Shown: piece after piece, positions 44,620 through 56,490 of the stretch
Layout: each line of letters opens with the position of its first letter
Position numbering within the stretch: position 1 is the first letter of the stretch
Assembly: GCA_003991915.1 (NCBI GenBank)
Contig: RQTK01000356.1
Location: 387,533-451,532, forward strand
Reading direction: 5' to 3'
Length of the DNA: 64,000 bases
Source: Elysia chlorotica
Lineage: Eukaryota > Mollusca > Gastropoda > Plakobranchidae
The notes under the pieces: generated by a model
Database searches by the model: none
What the model saw: the letters and a program-made list of their open reading frames with translations, nothing else
Told to the model about the DNA's origin: nothing
Made by a program: the position numbers and the translations under genes

Positions 44620-46593
44620 AAGGAATTGTGCTTTAGGGTTGGAAGGCTCATATACAATTACAAAATGTTTCAACCTAACTGTAGACTTTTTACAGTTGTC
44701 TGGGTGACTTTTTGTGTGGTTTTAAATGAACAATACAATGAAAGTATGGTACTTTTCATAAAAGTTGCAACATTTTACCTAAAGATTGGAAAAATTGCAA
44801 AGAGTTGCAAAAATGAACACTGTTGCAAAAAGTTGCGAAAAAAAGTTGTAAGTGGCAACTTTCCACAAGGTCAGAGTAATGGAATGAATGAGGCCCAACC
44901 AGTTATGGAATTTTTGTTGAGTGTGTCCACTGTGTCTGTATCTGTAGGTCTTTGATAAAGATTGGATTGGAAAGTCACCATAACACCCAGAAATGATGCT
45001 TGATGGTTTTTACATAGTCTTTGTACATTATAATTATGTATGAGTGATAACTTGAAAGCCGTTGGCTTGCAGGGTAAATGCCTCTAGGTAAGGCCGACCA
45101 TGGATTCAGATTATGAAAAAGATATGCTCAATATATCTTAGCCAAAAATATTTCGTATATGACGGGCGTTTAATATTTTTTTACATTAATGTCTGTATCA
45201 TTAATTCAATATTTACCGTTTTATAATATAAAAACACACAAAAACAAAAACTGTGTAAAATGTAAAATGATGTAGCTGTTATTTATTTTCTGACGCCAAA
45301 CTTTGATGACATAAAATCATTGGTAGAACTTTTGATTAAATTTTACCTACAAACCAGTTATTCCCACAGGTTTTGACTCCGTATCCTGACGTTATTACCG
45401 TCTGTTTTATTCACAATATTTATATTTACATTCCATTACGATTAGAAGACAAATGCTCTACCACTCGAGTCGGTTCGCACCCCGAGTGGTACGACCGTGT
45501 TAACTTTAAACCAAAGTAGAAATTATAAATTTTATTTACCAAAAGAGATAGGAACAACACAAAGTTAAAAGAAATGGCAGACAATAAAAGATCACAAGAA
45601 TGTCGTGTTTATTGTCCAATGCCATATTGTTACAATGTCAATTGCCGAGCAGAGATAATAAGATGAGCTTAGGTTTGAGGCAATATTTATTTCTTCTATG
45701 TATTCTGTGATGTATTTTGCAAAGAACCAAACTTAAAAGAATACAAACTGTTTATTTCGGCCCTGCAATACTTTGTCATGCACTCATATAATTCTGGCAC
45801 TGCCAAAGGACAATACTTGCATGTATGCTGTTTGGTAAACAACGGTGTCAACATTTTTCACAATATAATTATGCAATGGGTTATTTGTAGACAAACATGA
45901 GCAATATGTAAAGAGTACTTTTTTAAAGGCTTGTGCACACTTAAAAAAATGACTCCAAATATTAAAGTGTAACTTTTGACAAATGTAACATAAATGCTTC
46001 TTTGTCTCTTTATATACAGTCTTTACATGTGCATTATAGACGAATTTTATTTTAACCAAAATGTTTGCCAATCTAACAAAATATGCAGGTCAGGTCATGC
46101 ACATATGGCGTCAAAGTCACCATATGATTGTGCCATGGAATTAAATACAAAAGGGAATGGTTACTAACCATACGAGATAGCTCTTTTTGTTAAACACTCA
46201 ATAATTATTATTATGTTTTTTTCTTCTAAGTTGTAATTCATTACTTTTCAATATTTATTTTCATACCCGATGCGATTTATTCTTAGTGAAATCACAGATG
46301 AAAAGGTAATACGTGTGGGCAATTGGAGCCGCCATCATACTATCAGGGGAAGATACGGCTGTTTCTTCTACATGGCACCGGTGGCGAGATTTCAAATCCA
46401 ACTATGTGATTTGTCAAGAATCTCAGCAGCTCTATTGCAATAATTTGAATATAAACAGTTTGTTTAAAATTGATGTAGATTATGAAGGCATTTGCTTTGA
46501 GGATGTTTGAACGTTTAAAGTTCAAATCAAATTAAAGTAGGCGATTTCAACTCAATCTGATGCTTGTAAATTGTATGATTATTTCATGGTATC
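44620..46593. other. Interval without recognisable genes
   Basis: AT-rich sequence with no supported exon. Near 45440-45500 a 'gctctaccactcgagtcggt tcgcacccc' stretch resembles a minus-strand tRNA-like SINE head. AATAAA on the minus strand (TTTATT near 46275-46280) is a plausible poly(A) signal for the SLC22 gene. Confidence 0.4.
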
Positions 46594-46794
46594 CTATACA
46601 AGAGCTTCCTCATCCTCGTTCCTCGCTGGTTTCGTGGACTTCTTTGGTTTTCCCTTGATGTCCTCCAAAGTTTCGGGCAGTTCTGTGCCACTTGTCTCGG
46701 GCAAGAGGAGGACGAGCAAGGCTCCGAATATGGCGCTTGTCCCGAATACAAGCTGTGGCAGCACGGACGCCAGTTTCCCGGTGAAGAATAAGCT
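46594..46794 (-). CDS. SLC22 gene last exon
   Basis: It encodes SLFFTGKLASVLPQLVFGTS, the last helix, LPETSGTELPETLEDIKGKP, and a charged Lys/Glu tail ending DEEALV before TAG. The acceptor is CCACCCAG. Confidence 0.92.
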   Translation of the reverse strand, partial: SLFFTGKLASVLPQLVFGTSAIFGALLVLLLPETSGTELPETLEDIKGKPKKSTKPARNEDEEALV

Positions 46795-49700
46795 CTGGGT
46801 GGGACAACAGTGGTTAATGTTAGGCATGACATAGGGAAACTTGTACAGAAAACAAAAGAGCGCAAAAAAACTCCACAAAAACAAATGCTGTTTCTTCAAT
46901 TTCATCTTATTTTATAGAACTATCTTCGATTAGTTTCACGCTTCATTGGTCTTTTAAAGAGTCCTGTATGAAAACGAGGGCACAAGCCGAGATTCGGAAC
47001 TAGGACCTCTTGCTAGCCAGTCCTCACCAATGCTTACGCTCTTTTTTGTTGTATTGAAATAATCGCACTATAATTATTTTAGAAACCATTGCCATAGCGC
47101 TGTAGAAGATGGATTCCTGTACTGTATGTCCTTCCAAACTTTTTTAAAAACAAGTAGCACACGTATAAAAATAACAAGCAACAATACATTCAACAGTAGC
47201 ACCCGTGTAAAAATAACAAGTATAAGGCCACAGTATACTATCAACAGCGATGGTGATACCTTATAACTTTTTAAATACATGCACATAAAGCTACTAACCA
47301 AGTCAGCGACGTAGGGGGAGACAAGTCCTCCAATCCGGGCCATCATGGAGCAGGACCCGAGCCCGATACCCCGGTGTGTTGTGGGATAGAGCTCCGCGGA
47401 GTAAGTGTACAGCAGGGGGTAGGCCGATACTATAGACGCCTTGCCGATCAGGGATAAGGCGACCACACACCAATCTGGAACAATATTTGAATATGTATAA
47501 TTATGTAACAAAGAAACACAGTCACGAACTTGAAATTAAGTTATATTTTACCTCCTAAAAAAACAATAGACATTAAAATAAACTTCGTCGAATATTCGGA
47601 TATAATGACTTAGGAGGCTAATTACAAAATCTGCTAAGTCATCAACAGTTCGTTTTGAAAAAAACAAAAAAACAAAAAACAGCAACACATTTTTGCTCTG
47701 TATTAAATGGCTTCATCTTCTAGAGGTTTCTTGATTTATTGTTAAAGTCCGCTAAAAAGACACAAAAAACAAGAGGATAATTTCATTTTTTATAACTTAC
47801 ACTTTTTATATAAATTTCAAATGATAGCTCAGCTGGTTTTGAAAGAATACATATGACTAAGCAGGTTTTAATAGTTTTACTTCTTGGCGGGTGATTTTAC
47901 TATCGCTTTATATATTAAAATGAAAAACAAAATATGTAGCCGACTTTACAACTGGTAGCCTAATACATAAATGTATTGTTCTAGCTATGGATATCAGTAT
48001 TATCAAAATCATTTTGACGAAACAGAAAAACTTTATTGGGACAAAGTTAAGGACATAGATTTATTGCAATTGAGTCTGGATCGTCAGTCAATTTGAACAC
48101 ACGCCTCTAGAAGCAAGTGTGGTGAGAAAAGTTATTCTCATTGGCTGCTAAAATAATTGATCCTCATACCATTGGCGATCACTGACTTGATGGATTTTGA
48201 TTTTCAAGTTCTTTTTGTCTCAGCATGTTTTGAAAGTGTTTCGGTTTTTTCACTGATGATTATAACGACTTAAAGGTTTTGATTGCCAAAGTACCTTAGT
48301 GTGATCTAGATACAAAAACAATCAATGATTTTACGCAAAATCGACTTCATATTATTATATTTTAACGTCTTCTACATTTTAAAGGATATCCCATTAGGCA
48401 TAAATAAAATTTAAATTTTGAAGCAAAACACTTAAATCATACGTATATTAATGTGAGTTAAAAATTTATTGAACTGACAATAACGGTAAGCAAATGTGTT
48501 GCTTAAACCTACACAATCACAAAACAAAGAAACTATTATAGTACTGACATTATTTAAAGGATAGCACACTTATAAAATAATGTGCTATGTCTTACTTAGA
48601 TCTAAGTACTAAGAAACGAATACTAGGAAGTAGTAGGAAGAAAAAACAGATTAAACTCACTTGGTGCGTCTAGCACTATGGGTAAGAAGGTGAGGATGCA
48701 GGCAACTGATCCAAAGACGCTGCAGCCGAAAAAGAAGTACTTCCGGCTGAGTTTGTTGACAATGAAGCTGTTAAACAGAGACACCGTTGCGTCCAAAAAG
48801 CCACTGATAGCGAAGTTGATAAAGATGTTGCCTCCCATGTTGGAAATATTGAAGGCAAGTCCGTAAGTGGCCATACAACTGACGATCCTGCAAAAAAGGA
48901 TTTAATAAAACAAAAAATATTACTCCAATACCATGTTTAAAAGTAAATAATTATTATCATTTCAATTAAAGCGAAACATATTTTTCTACTCTCAAACGTT
49001 GATTACTCAGATCATCTCTCTTTTTCATCAATAATTACTTGTACGTTTAAATTCAAATTACCCAACCTTCCAAAAATATCAAATTTTCTCTATTTATATT
49101 GTGTTCAATTTTCAGCTTTTCTTAATCATCCCCTTCTTGAAAAAATATTTTTTAAACATCCTCTTGTATTACTTTAGAGTCCACCTACATTCTCACCTCC
49201 CTTATCCCCTAAGTTTCCACCCCTCTCTTTGTCTATCTATTTCTCTTTATCACCCCCTTCCTCTCTCTCCACAGTCATATCCCTAAAACAATCCCTAAAG
49301 TCTTTTTTTTATTAAGCACAGCGATCACGGCAAAATATATTGACCCATACAGCAAATACCATAATTATTCTTCACAATTTTGTAACGTATACCACGATGC
49401 TATCTGGGATCGGCAGGTCCTTGGTTCGAAACCTACAAAGAATAACAAATTTATTGTCCGATATCGTCACGTAATATTTGGTTGGGTCAGTGTCAGTATA
49501 ATGTGACCGGCTGAGACAGGAGTCATGGTATCCACACACTATCTCTAAGTGACAGCATGTACAATTGTCGGACGTTAGTCACGGGACCTGTCCACAGTTT
49601 AGCGTATATAGTGCTGACATTGGATGCGAAGCAACAAACAAACGAACAAAAATCTCCAACGAGAAGCTCAGAGTGTGGGTGTACTGACCAGTTGATGTAA

Positions 49701-51729
49701 AGGATGGCCCAGCGCATGGTCAAGCGAAGGTCTCCGAACAGCTGAAGCACTGTGTGGTCCCCGGGGGGCGCGGTGTTTCCCAACCGCTGCATCATGCCTT
49801 TAGGGAGGGTTTTCCCGTTGATCTTAGCGATTCGCTGAAACAAGAATTTGTTTGTTTCATTAGATGTATTTATTTGTAGAGCCAAGGCCTTTCTGTTAAA
49901 ATATTTATATATTTATGTTTATTATGATTATTGTTGACACCTTACCATTGTCTAAGCTACTTTAATAAAAAATCATTGTTATTTCATATAGTATATTTAT
50001 TTGTAGAGCCAATGCCTTGTTGTTAAAATAACACTTTATCCCAAAATATTCATTACAGTCGAGCGTGATCATTGTGACACCCATCATGTCACTGTCCGTC
50101 TCTTTTTTTTTACTATTTCCATGGAATTAACCATCTCCACTCGGAAAATTTGTATTAAGCTTCAACAATCTCAAACGTTACTGAATTTGTTCAGCATATT
50201 ACGCAATTATTACCTATTAAATAAAAAGTGAATTCACAAATATTTATATTCAGCGATAACGCCACAGCTTTGTTACTGTTAAACAGCTTTATCTATTACA
50301 AATCAATAAATCCAATATTACAAAGGCACACTCGATATTCATTGCCATTCAACAAAGACATATAATTAATATCGATTTCACAATAAAGACACACCTTTAG
50401 TTGCTCCTCAGCTTTTTCCAGCTTGTTCTTGGACATCAACCATCGAGGGGATTCTGGCATAATCCTGGCGTTAGGACAGGCATAATCTTAGTAAAACTTG
50501 TAAGTTAGGATTACATGGTGATGCAAAAGCTGTAGACTCTTAAGGTTAAATCTACTTATTGGTCAGATCATACAAAATGATTTGCCCATTGGAAAGTTTC
50601 TCAATCATTTCATGTTTTTACAATTCTCATTGGTTGGAAGCCCTTTTGTACCACCCAAATTCAATCGTGCATTAGAACAGTATGCATGCCAAGTATTAGA
50701 ACATAGAGATACATTAGAATACGAGTCTAGTTTCAGGCAAATAAAAATATTTTGAAAGAAATTACATGTATCGGTATTCACAAACCTAAAGATCCGTAAA
50801 AAAATTCCATGAAAACATTTATGCATGATGTGTTATGCAAAACTGTTGGTGTTCTATATCAGCAAGGTAGCAATTTAAATTGCCAGGCGTTACTTTTGGG
50901 ACCTATCAGCGATATACTCTAGTTGCTGAGGTTGGAGGTGAAGAAAACAGCAACCGAAACAAGCTCAAGTTTGGTTAAGAGGACAATATAGATTAAAGTT
51001 TAGCGTGTCCTGTACTCTTTGTCAGGTCGTTGGGCCACCTTGAGTCCTGATTTTTCCTTGGCAAACTGTATTGCGAGGTGAGTTGCCATTACTTTTCTCG
51101 CGGCACTTTCTTTCGCCCTGACTTATGAGCCTTAACATTGTTGGGTTGGCTCGAGGAGTCCAGAAAAAATTCCCGGCCACGTCGGTGTATATCATTATAC
51201 TTTATCAGAACAAAAAAAAATTATAATTTCTCGTAAGATGGAAATCCGGTTCTGAGAGAAAAGAAAATATTCGTTCACCGTTGTATATCAAGATACCGAA
51301 GTAGGAAAACAAAACAACAAGTTCACGTAAGATGAGAATCCAGTTCTAAGACCACGTCGGTGTATATCATTATACTCCACTAGTGAAAAGAAAAATATTC
51401 GTTCACTCCAGTGAATATCAAGATACCCAAGTAGGAAAGCAAAACAAGTTCAGGCAAGATGTGAAGCCAGTCCTGAGAGAAAAGTCAGGCCATACCAGCA
51501 CATGAAGACAGCGACGATGGATGGCCAGGCGATGGCGAGCAGCAGGTACTGCCAGTCTTTGAGCAGGTAGGCCATCAGGGACATGTACAGGTCGGCCACT
51601 CCGAAGATGACCCGCGAGTAGATGGACAGCAGTGACCGCTGCTGCTTGGTCAAGAACTCAATACCTGGAGGTGACATTGGTTACATTTATTGTTGTAGAT
51701 ACGAGTGTGGATCTCTCTCTCTCTCTCTG

Positions 51730-51807
<78 letters not shown>

Positions 51808-51903
51808 TCTCTTTCTCTCTCTTTCTCTCTCTCTCTCTCTATTTTCTTTCTTTTTTTTCATTATGTCTTCCGCTCTCTCTCTCCCTCTCTCTCTTCTCTC
51901 TCT

Positions 51904-51954
<51 letters not shown>

Positions 51955-54267
51955 CAGAATAAGTAGGAAGGAAATTCAATGATCAAGTTGGACAAATGTG
52001 TTATTACATCGCCAGTGTGATAAATGTAACACAAACCCCAAACCTAAAAATATCCCAATCAGCTATCTTCACAAATGATTCATTTCAAAGACTTCATAAC
52101 TTCTCCTCATCCAAATCATGGTTGAAAACAATAATTGTTATGCAAAAATTAGGTAGATGAGTTTTCCAGAGTGCTTTGTTGTAAAACATGTTTCTGATTT
52201 TTTTTACTTAAAAATTTATTTTTCAAATAAACTTTTTATTGCTTTAGGCGACTATGCGGACAAAATTCAACTAAAGTATTTAATAAGTAAAACTTGAAAT
52301 AAACGTGCTATTGATTTAGGCTAAAAGTTAACTGGTTAAGTGTTACGATGAAGAACTCACCGAGAACATAGATGGAGAGGAAGAGGGAGGTAGTCAGGAA
52401 TCCGATCAGAAAACGGGCGATCAGCAGGCTCGCATCATCGTAGACGAACGCGGAGCCAATGCCTGTGATCATAACTCCGATACAGGAGAGGATCAGGGAG
52501 GGCCGCCGCCCAAATCTGGCGGGACACAGTCAACGGAAACAGATAGTTATGGGTATCTTAGTATGGAAGTAAGGTGACATGGACTGTAGAGATGACTGAT
52601 TGGTCCGATTCTTTTGACAAAACATTACATCGTCTCAATATTAATATTTTTCATCTTCAAAATCATAATATACCTTAAATTGAAACAGGTTTAAGTATGA
52701 ATTAAAATTAAAGAAAAAAAGGAACTTAATTGTAAAAAGAACCTTACAAAGTATTTACATCGAAATAATAATGACGATGTTAAAACTTCATCACACGTTT
52801 CTCCCTGGTGACTTCAATTTTGTCTATTTTAGCGACAACATTTGGATACTTCAAATCTATTTTTCTTCCGTCCAGCTATATAAGTTTGAAAGGTAGTCTC
52901 AGAAACAGCGGCGTACTCACAAATCCATGAGGTATCCCTGGAGGAAGGCAGCCAACATTTTGCCACCAAACAAGACCATGTTGACGTGGGATCGCACCAC
53001 AGTTCTATCACAGACAAGATTCAGCTACGGAGCGAATTGAACCAAAATGACTGCATTTTAATAAACATCTGAATAACTTCATTTTGCTTGTGTCAGCAGT
53101 TTACGCACCCATTCAAACCCAAAACCTCTAGTTTCGCTAATAACAGCTTTCCATATTTTGAATAATTTCAGTACTGGTCAAAACTCAACACTATTTAAAA
53201 AATTAAGACGAAACTGAACGATACAGTATTTTATTTACCTATATTATAGATATATCAAAGCAGAATTTAAGAACTATTTTAATTTCATAATTTCCAATTA
53301 TAAGAGATCTTTATGAGACAACATTTTATACATTAAGGAGTCGGGGGCAGAGGACAGTTAAACTTTTATACACAACGTAAGAAAAGAGAGAAATCAAGCA
53401 CTTAAATAACTTAGGTTTGATCCTATGTGACACAGTTCTGATTTAAAATGTTCACAGTTATCTTTATCTTCCTAAAAGATGTTTGTGTGAGGGGTACACT
53501 CACTTCGGTGACCAGGTTCCGCTTCATGACTGTCTCGTCATAAACCCAGACGGAACAGGCTGTTAAGTTCCCGACAGTTTTCTCCTTGGTTTCTGTATGC
53601 AAACTGTTTGTTTCGTTGAGACCCGGCAGTAAGCGACATTTTTTAGTTTCCTCACGGCCAGACCGCGGGATGTATCGGTCGACAAGTTCAGCTTGTCGAG
53701 GATTCGTGATGGCGTAGGTATCTTGGTCAAAGCCTGGTACTTTGCATCTGAAAGAAATTAAAAGGGGTCGGTTGTTTGAATACCTTCATAACAGACTTAG
53801 AGAAAGATGCAAGCTACAAGAATGAGACGCTTTGAAGACTTTTGGGCATCTCCTACAGAGATAATGTTACAGATGATGAAGTGAGGAACAGTATCAGGCA
53901 TTCTATTGGGCTCTATGAAGATTTTCATACTACCATGAGAAAAAGCAAATTCAGATTGTATAGGCACATAACAAGTTCAACAGGACTTGCAAAGATGACC
54001 CTACAGGGCATGGTACAAGGAGGGAGGCGGAAAGGCAGACAATAAAGAAAAAAAATGGCAGACAACATAAGTTTTTGTCCGACCATCCTTGGTTCCCAAA
54101 CGTTCATCTAGACTAAGACATAAGTGAAGTGAGTACACATGTACACAGAGTAACAAACTGATAGGTAGGAAGATATATGGGTGGATAGATGGGTGGATAG
54201 ATTGATTAATAAATAGATAGATACAAATCAAATTGTAAGATAAATATTGATAGAAAGTGGGTGGGTC

Positions 54268-54309
<42 letters not shown>

Positions 54310-54867
54310 TGAGTGAGGAAGAGAAAGTGAAAGAGAGAGAGAGACAGAGGGAAACAGAGAGATAGGGGCAGATTGACAGGGATAGAGAGAAAAAAAAAAA
54401 GAGAGAGATGAGAGAGAGAGAGAGAGAGTGAGGAGAACCAACCCAGAAACTAGACTGGGTTTGACTTAAAGGTATAAAGATATATGAAGAAAAAACATGA
54501 GATATAATGTACTCTCTTGCTTTCCAAAAGGGTAGAAAACAATCAGCTTTAAAATAGAAGAACACCACGACTGTGACTGATTTTAAGGTCTTGAAATTAA
54601 AAAAAAACAAACAAAACAAAACAAAAAAACAACAACAAAACAACAAAAAGCAAAAAACTAAAACCGAAACGTATAACTGGGTCTAAGTTCATAATTGATG
54701 TACATTTGCAGAATCAAGTAACCCTATAATAGTAAACCAATACTGAAAAAAAGGGAAAAAAAGAGCTTTATCGATTTTTTAATTTTTTATATTTCGAAAA
54801 TTAATGTTAATACATCTTTTCGGATGTTTCTAGGTATGATAGATTTTCAATCTAAAAAGGGCAAAGA

Positions 54868-54902
<35 letters not shown>

Positions 54903-54968
54903 AGAGAGCACACAAAGACAAAAACAAAACGACTGTACTTTTATCTCTCCTCTCCTCCTCCTCCTCCT

Positions 54969-55006
<38 letters not shown>

Positions 55007-55164
55007 CCCAGACCTTGAAACTAGACTGGGTTTGACTTAAAGATATATATAAAGAAAAAACATGAGATATAATGTACTCTGTTTGTTTCCAAAAGGATAG
55101 GAACAATCAGCTTTAAAATACAAGAACATCACGACTTGGGCGGATGTTAAGGTCTTAAAATACA

Positions 55165-55204
<40 letters not shown>

Positions 55205-56490
55205 AACAGCAACAACAACAACAACAACAACAAAACAAAAAAAACCAAAAACTAAAACCGAAACGTATAACTGGGTCTAAGTTCATAATTGATGTACATT
55301 TGCAGAATCAAGTGACCCTATAATAGTAAACCAAAACTGAAAAAAATACCTCTATCGATTATTTATATTTGGAAATCAATTTTAATACATTTTTTTCTGA
55401 TGTTTCTAGGTATGATAGATTTTAAATCTAAAAAGTGGTTAAAATAATTGATTATAAGTATATTAGCAAAAAATAAATAAATAAAGAGAGCACACAAAGA
55501 CAAAAACAAAACGACTCTACTTTCATCTCTCCTCTCCTCCTCCTCCTCCTCCTCCTCCTCCTCCTTCTTGTGCCGATGTTCCTACTGCTCACTCCCCCCC
55601 CCCTTCTCCTATGCCTCACTCCCCATCCCCTCCTCCTATTTCCTCCTGCTCCTCCTCCCTCCTGCTCCTCCTCCCCCTTCTCCTCCTCCCTCCTCCTCCT
55701 CCTCCACCTCCTCCTCCTATCCCTTCTTGTACGGCTGCTCATACTGCTCGTAAAGTAGAAACGTCAAAGTTTCACTCGAATCAGAGAGATATGCAGAAAG
55801 AAAAAAGTGCAAGAAAATACAAAGTGATTGGGTCGGCATCAATATTGCACTATTTATATGGCACACATTCAGGCATCCGTACTCCTAGAACATCCACAGG
55901 AATGTGACTACATATATTTACTTACCTGTAGCAGAACCCACGAGTACAACCAGAATAAAACATGTTGCGCCCCGACCCTTCCCGAACTGACCAGTTATGT
56001 CCAAGTCCAACACTATTTCCCTTCCCTCTGTCCAATGTTTCTAAATTGTACGTTGTCATTGTGTACGAAAGAAGGCCCAATAAAACTGAAACATGTTATA
56101 TGTTATAATAAACTTGTTGAATTTTGTTAAGTTCAGGTTGGTGACTGCTTTACCACATACTGACCTGTGGTTTGGAGTGGTCAGGGTGAATACAGTGTGT
56201 ACGTTCTGCACGTCCACGATAGCGTTGGTCAAGATGACGGTGAGAAGCAGAAGCAGCTGGAAGCGACCGTTGTGTCCGATGGTGTGGAGCACGTTCTCGA
56301 AGGTCACGTGTCCAGTGAAGGTTCCATACTGCTCGTGTCCGTTGCTGGTCAGGTTGGTCTGTTTGTCTCCGTTGTTGATGGACATGGGGAGAGGTTCTTC
56401 CTCCGTGCTCTTTCCTGCCTTCCCAGGCGTGGTGCTGTTTAGTACTTCCTGCAAGTCTTGTTTCAATATGTTCTTTTCGCTGGGTTCCAT
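46594..56490 (-). CDS. SLC22-family organic ion transporter, complete 10-exon gene (605 aa)
   Basis: Exons in transcript order: 56490-56165, 53747-53504, 53024-52921, 52515-52361, 51664-51496, 50464-50395, 49834-49689, 48887-48661, 47474-47299, 46794-46594. All are GT-AG and the phases give 1818 nt with a terminal stop. Features are those of SLC22 members of the major facilitator superfamily. There is a first membrane helix after a long N-terminus (about 79-101). A large extracellular loop of about 90 residues follows, with Cys and N-glycosylation motifs NETN and NLTA, ending CSVWVYDETV...NLVCDR. Further marks are MDLFGRRPS at 223-231, the WIMPESPRWL signature at 333-342, SAELYPTTHRGIGLGSCSMM, and LPETLEDIKG near the end. 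These proteins move organic cations, anions or zwitterions such as carnitine across the plasma membrane. The substrate cannot be read from sequence. The family's usual length is about 550; the excess is the ~75-residue N-terminal tail. Confidence 0.94.
46970..47040 (-). mobile_element. Possible tRNA-like SINE head
   Basis: 'cgagattcggaactaggacc' and 'gctagccagtcctc' look like the reverse complement of B-box and anticodon-stem regions of a tRNA-like head. There is no body, so the call is weak. Confidence 0.3.
47299..47474 (-). CDS. SLC22 gene coding exon 9
   Basis: It encodes WCVVALSLIGKASIVSAYPL, then LYTYSAELYPTTHRGIGLGS and CSMMARIGGLVSPYVADL, the strongly conserved helix 10-11 region of SLC22 proteins. 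The exon before it (48887-48661) covers MATYGLAFNISNMGGNIFIN and FLDATVSLFNSFIV. Confidence 0.93.
49470..49650 (+). mobile_element. SINE with a different tRNA-like head
   Basis: The body 'gttgggtcagtgtcagtata', 'gaccggctgagacaggagtc' and the tail match the reference SINE closely. Upstream (49400-49435) is a B-box-like 'cttggttcgaaacctac' unlike the reference head, separated by unrelated sequence, so head and body may be independent. Confidence 0.8.
50395..50464 (-). CDS. SLC22 gene coding exon 6: PESPRWL motif
   Basis: A 70-nt exon encodes IMPESPRWLMSKNKLEKAEE and QLK, the diagnostic SLC22 cytosolic motif after helix 6. A nearer AG (atgccag) would give a stop, so the acceptor at 50465-50466 is the right one. 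Confidence 0.92.
51176..51486. repeat. Nested tandem repeats beside SLC22 exon 5
   Basis: 'ccacgtcggtgtatatcatt' occurs twice 175 bp apart (about 51178 and 51353). A unit 'cgtaagatg.gaatccggttctgaga' followed by 'aatattcgttcac' and 'atatcaagatacc.aagtagg' recurs two to three times, ending against the exon donor. Confidence 0.8.
51496..51664 (-). CDS. SLC22 gene coding exon 5
   Basis: It encodes IEFLTKQQRSLLSIYSRVIF, then GVADLYMSLMAYLLKDWQYL and LLAIAWPSIVAVFMCW, two membrane helices separated by the WQYL turn typical of SLC22. A tandem repeat cluster begins immediately after its donor. Confidence 0.92.
51712..51956. repeat. (CT)n microsatellite
   Basis: Two long CT arrays are separated by a T-rich spacer, in SLC22 intron 4. 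Frames through it encode only Ser/Leu or Arg/Glu runs. Confidence 0.95.
52361..52515 (-). CDS. SLC22 gene coding exon 4: MFS signature
   Basis: It begins FGRRPSLILSCIGVMITGIG, completing the D-x-x-GRR loop motif between helices 2 and 3 of the MFS fold, and ends LTTSLFLSIYVLG. Exon 3 (53024-52921) supplies LNLVCDRTVVRSHVNMVLFG and KMLAAFLQGYLMD. Confidence 0.92.
53504..53747 (-). CDS. SLC22 gene coding exon 2: extracellular loop
   Basis: It encodes CKVPGFDQDTYAITNPRQAE, then RYIPRSGREETKKCRLLPGL and NETNSLHTETKEKTVGNLTA, then CSVWVYDETVMKRNLVTE. At least three cysteines and two sequons fit the disulfide-bonded glycosylated loop between helices 1 and 2. Confidence 0.92.
53797..54065 (+). pseudogene. 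LINE remnant, reverse transcriptase C-terminal end
   Basis: On the plus strand LGISYRDNVTDDEVRNSI is followed by IGLYEDFHTTMRKSKFRLYR, then HITSSTGLAKMTLQGMVQGG and RRKGRQ. This is the classic C-terminal signature of endonuclease/reverse-transcriptase LINEs (ISYxDxVTNEEV, RKxKLRWYGHxxRSxGLAK, GxRxxGRQ). The segment before it is frameshifted. It is inserted antisense in SLC22 intron 1. Confidence 0.8.
54266..54432. repeat. (GA)n microsatellite cluster
   Basis: Repeated GA tracts with interruptions; the start of the larger duplicated block lies at its right edge. Confidence 0.95.
54425..55565. repeat. ~571-bp tandem duplication in SLC22 intron 1
   Basis: Copy A (about 54425-54970) and copy B (about 54995-55565) share, in order, 'aaactagactgggtttgact', 'aacatgagatataatgtact', 'aaaaccgaaacgtataactg', 'gttcataattgatgtacatt', an AAAT or AATA run, 'aaagagagcacacaaagaca', and a CCT-rich end. 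They differ in microsatellite type: copy B has a long CAA array where copy A has a mixed A/C tract, and copy A has a longer AAAT array. Confidence 0.92.
55535..55740. repeat. (CCT)n-rich polypyrimidine tract
   Basis: Repeated CCT/CTC trinucleotides with runs of C. Proline/serine-rich frames here are repeat artefacts. Confidence 0.9.
56165..56490 (-). CDS. SLC22 gene coding exon 1: N-terminus and TM1
   Basis: It starts MEPSEKNILKQDLQEVLN and carries a hydrophilic ~70-residue tail before GRFQLLLLLTVILTNAIVD and QNVHTVFTLTTPNHR. The usual SLC22 motif at the end of helix 1 is P-x-H-x-C, completed by the first codons of exon 2 (NHR-C). The donor is CCACAG/GTCAGT. Confidence 0.9.

Noticed and set aside
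51622..51982. Ser/Leu- and Arg/Glu-repeat frames
   Set aside because: They arise from the (CT)n tract in an SLC22 intron; the exon here is on the opposite strand and separately defined.
55452..55907. Arg- or Pro-rich frames
   Set aside because: They arise from a (CCT)n tract with no homology or splice support.
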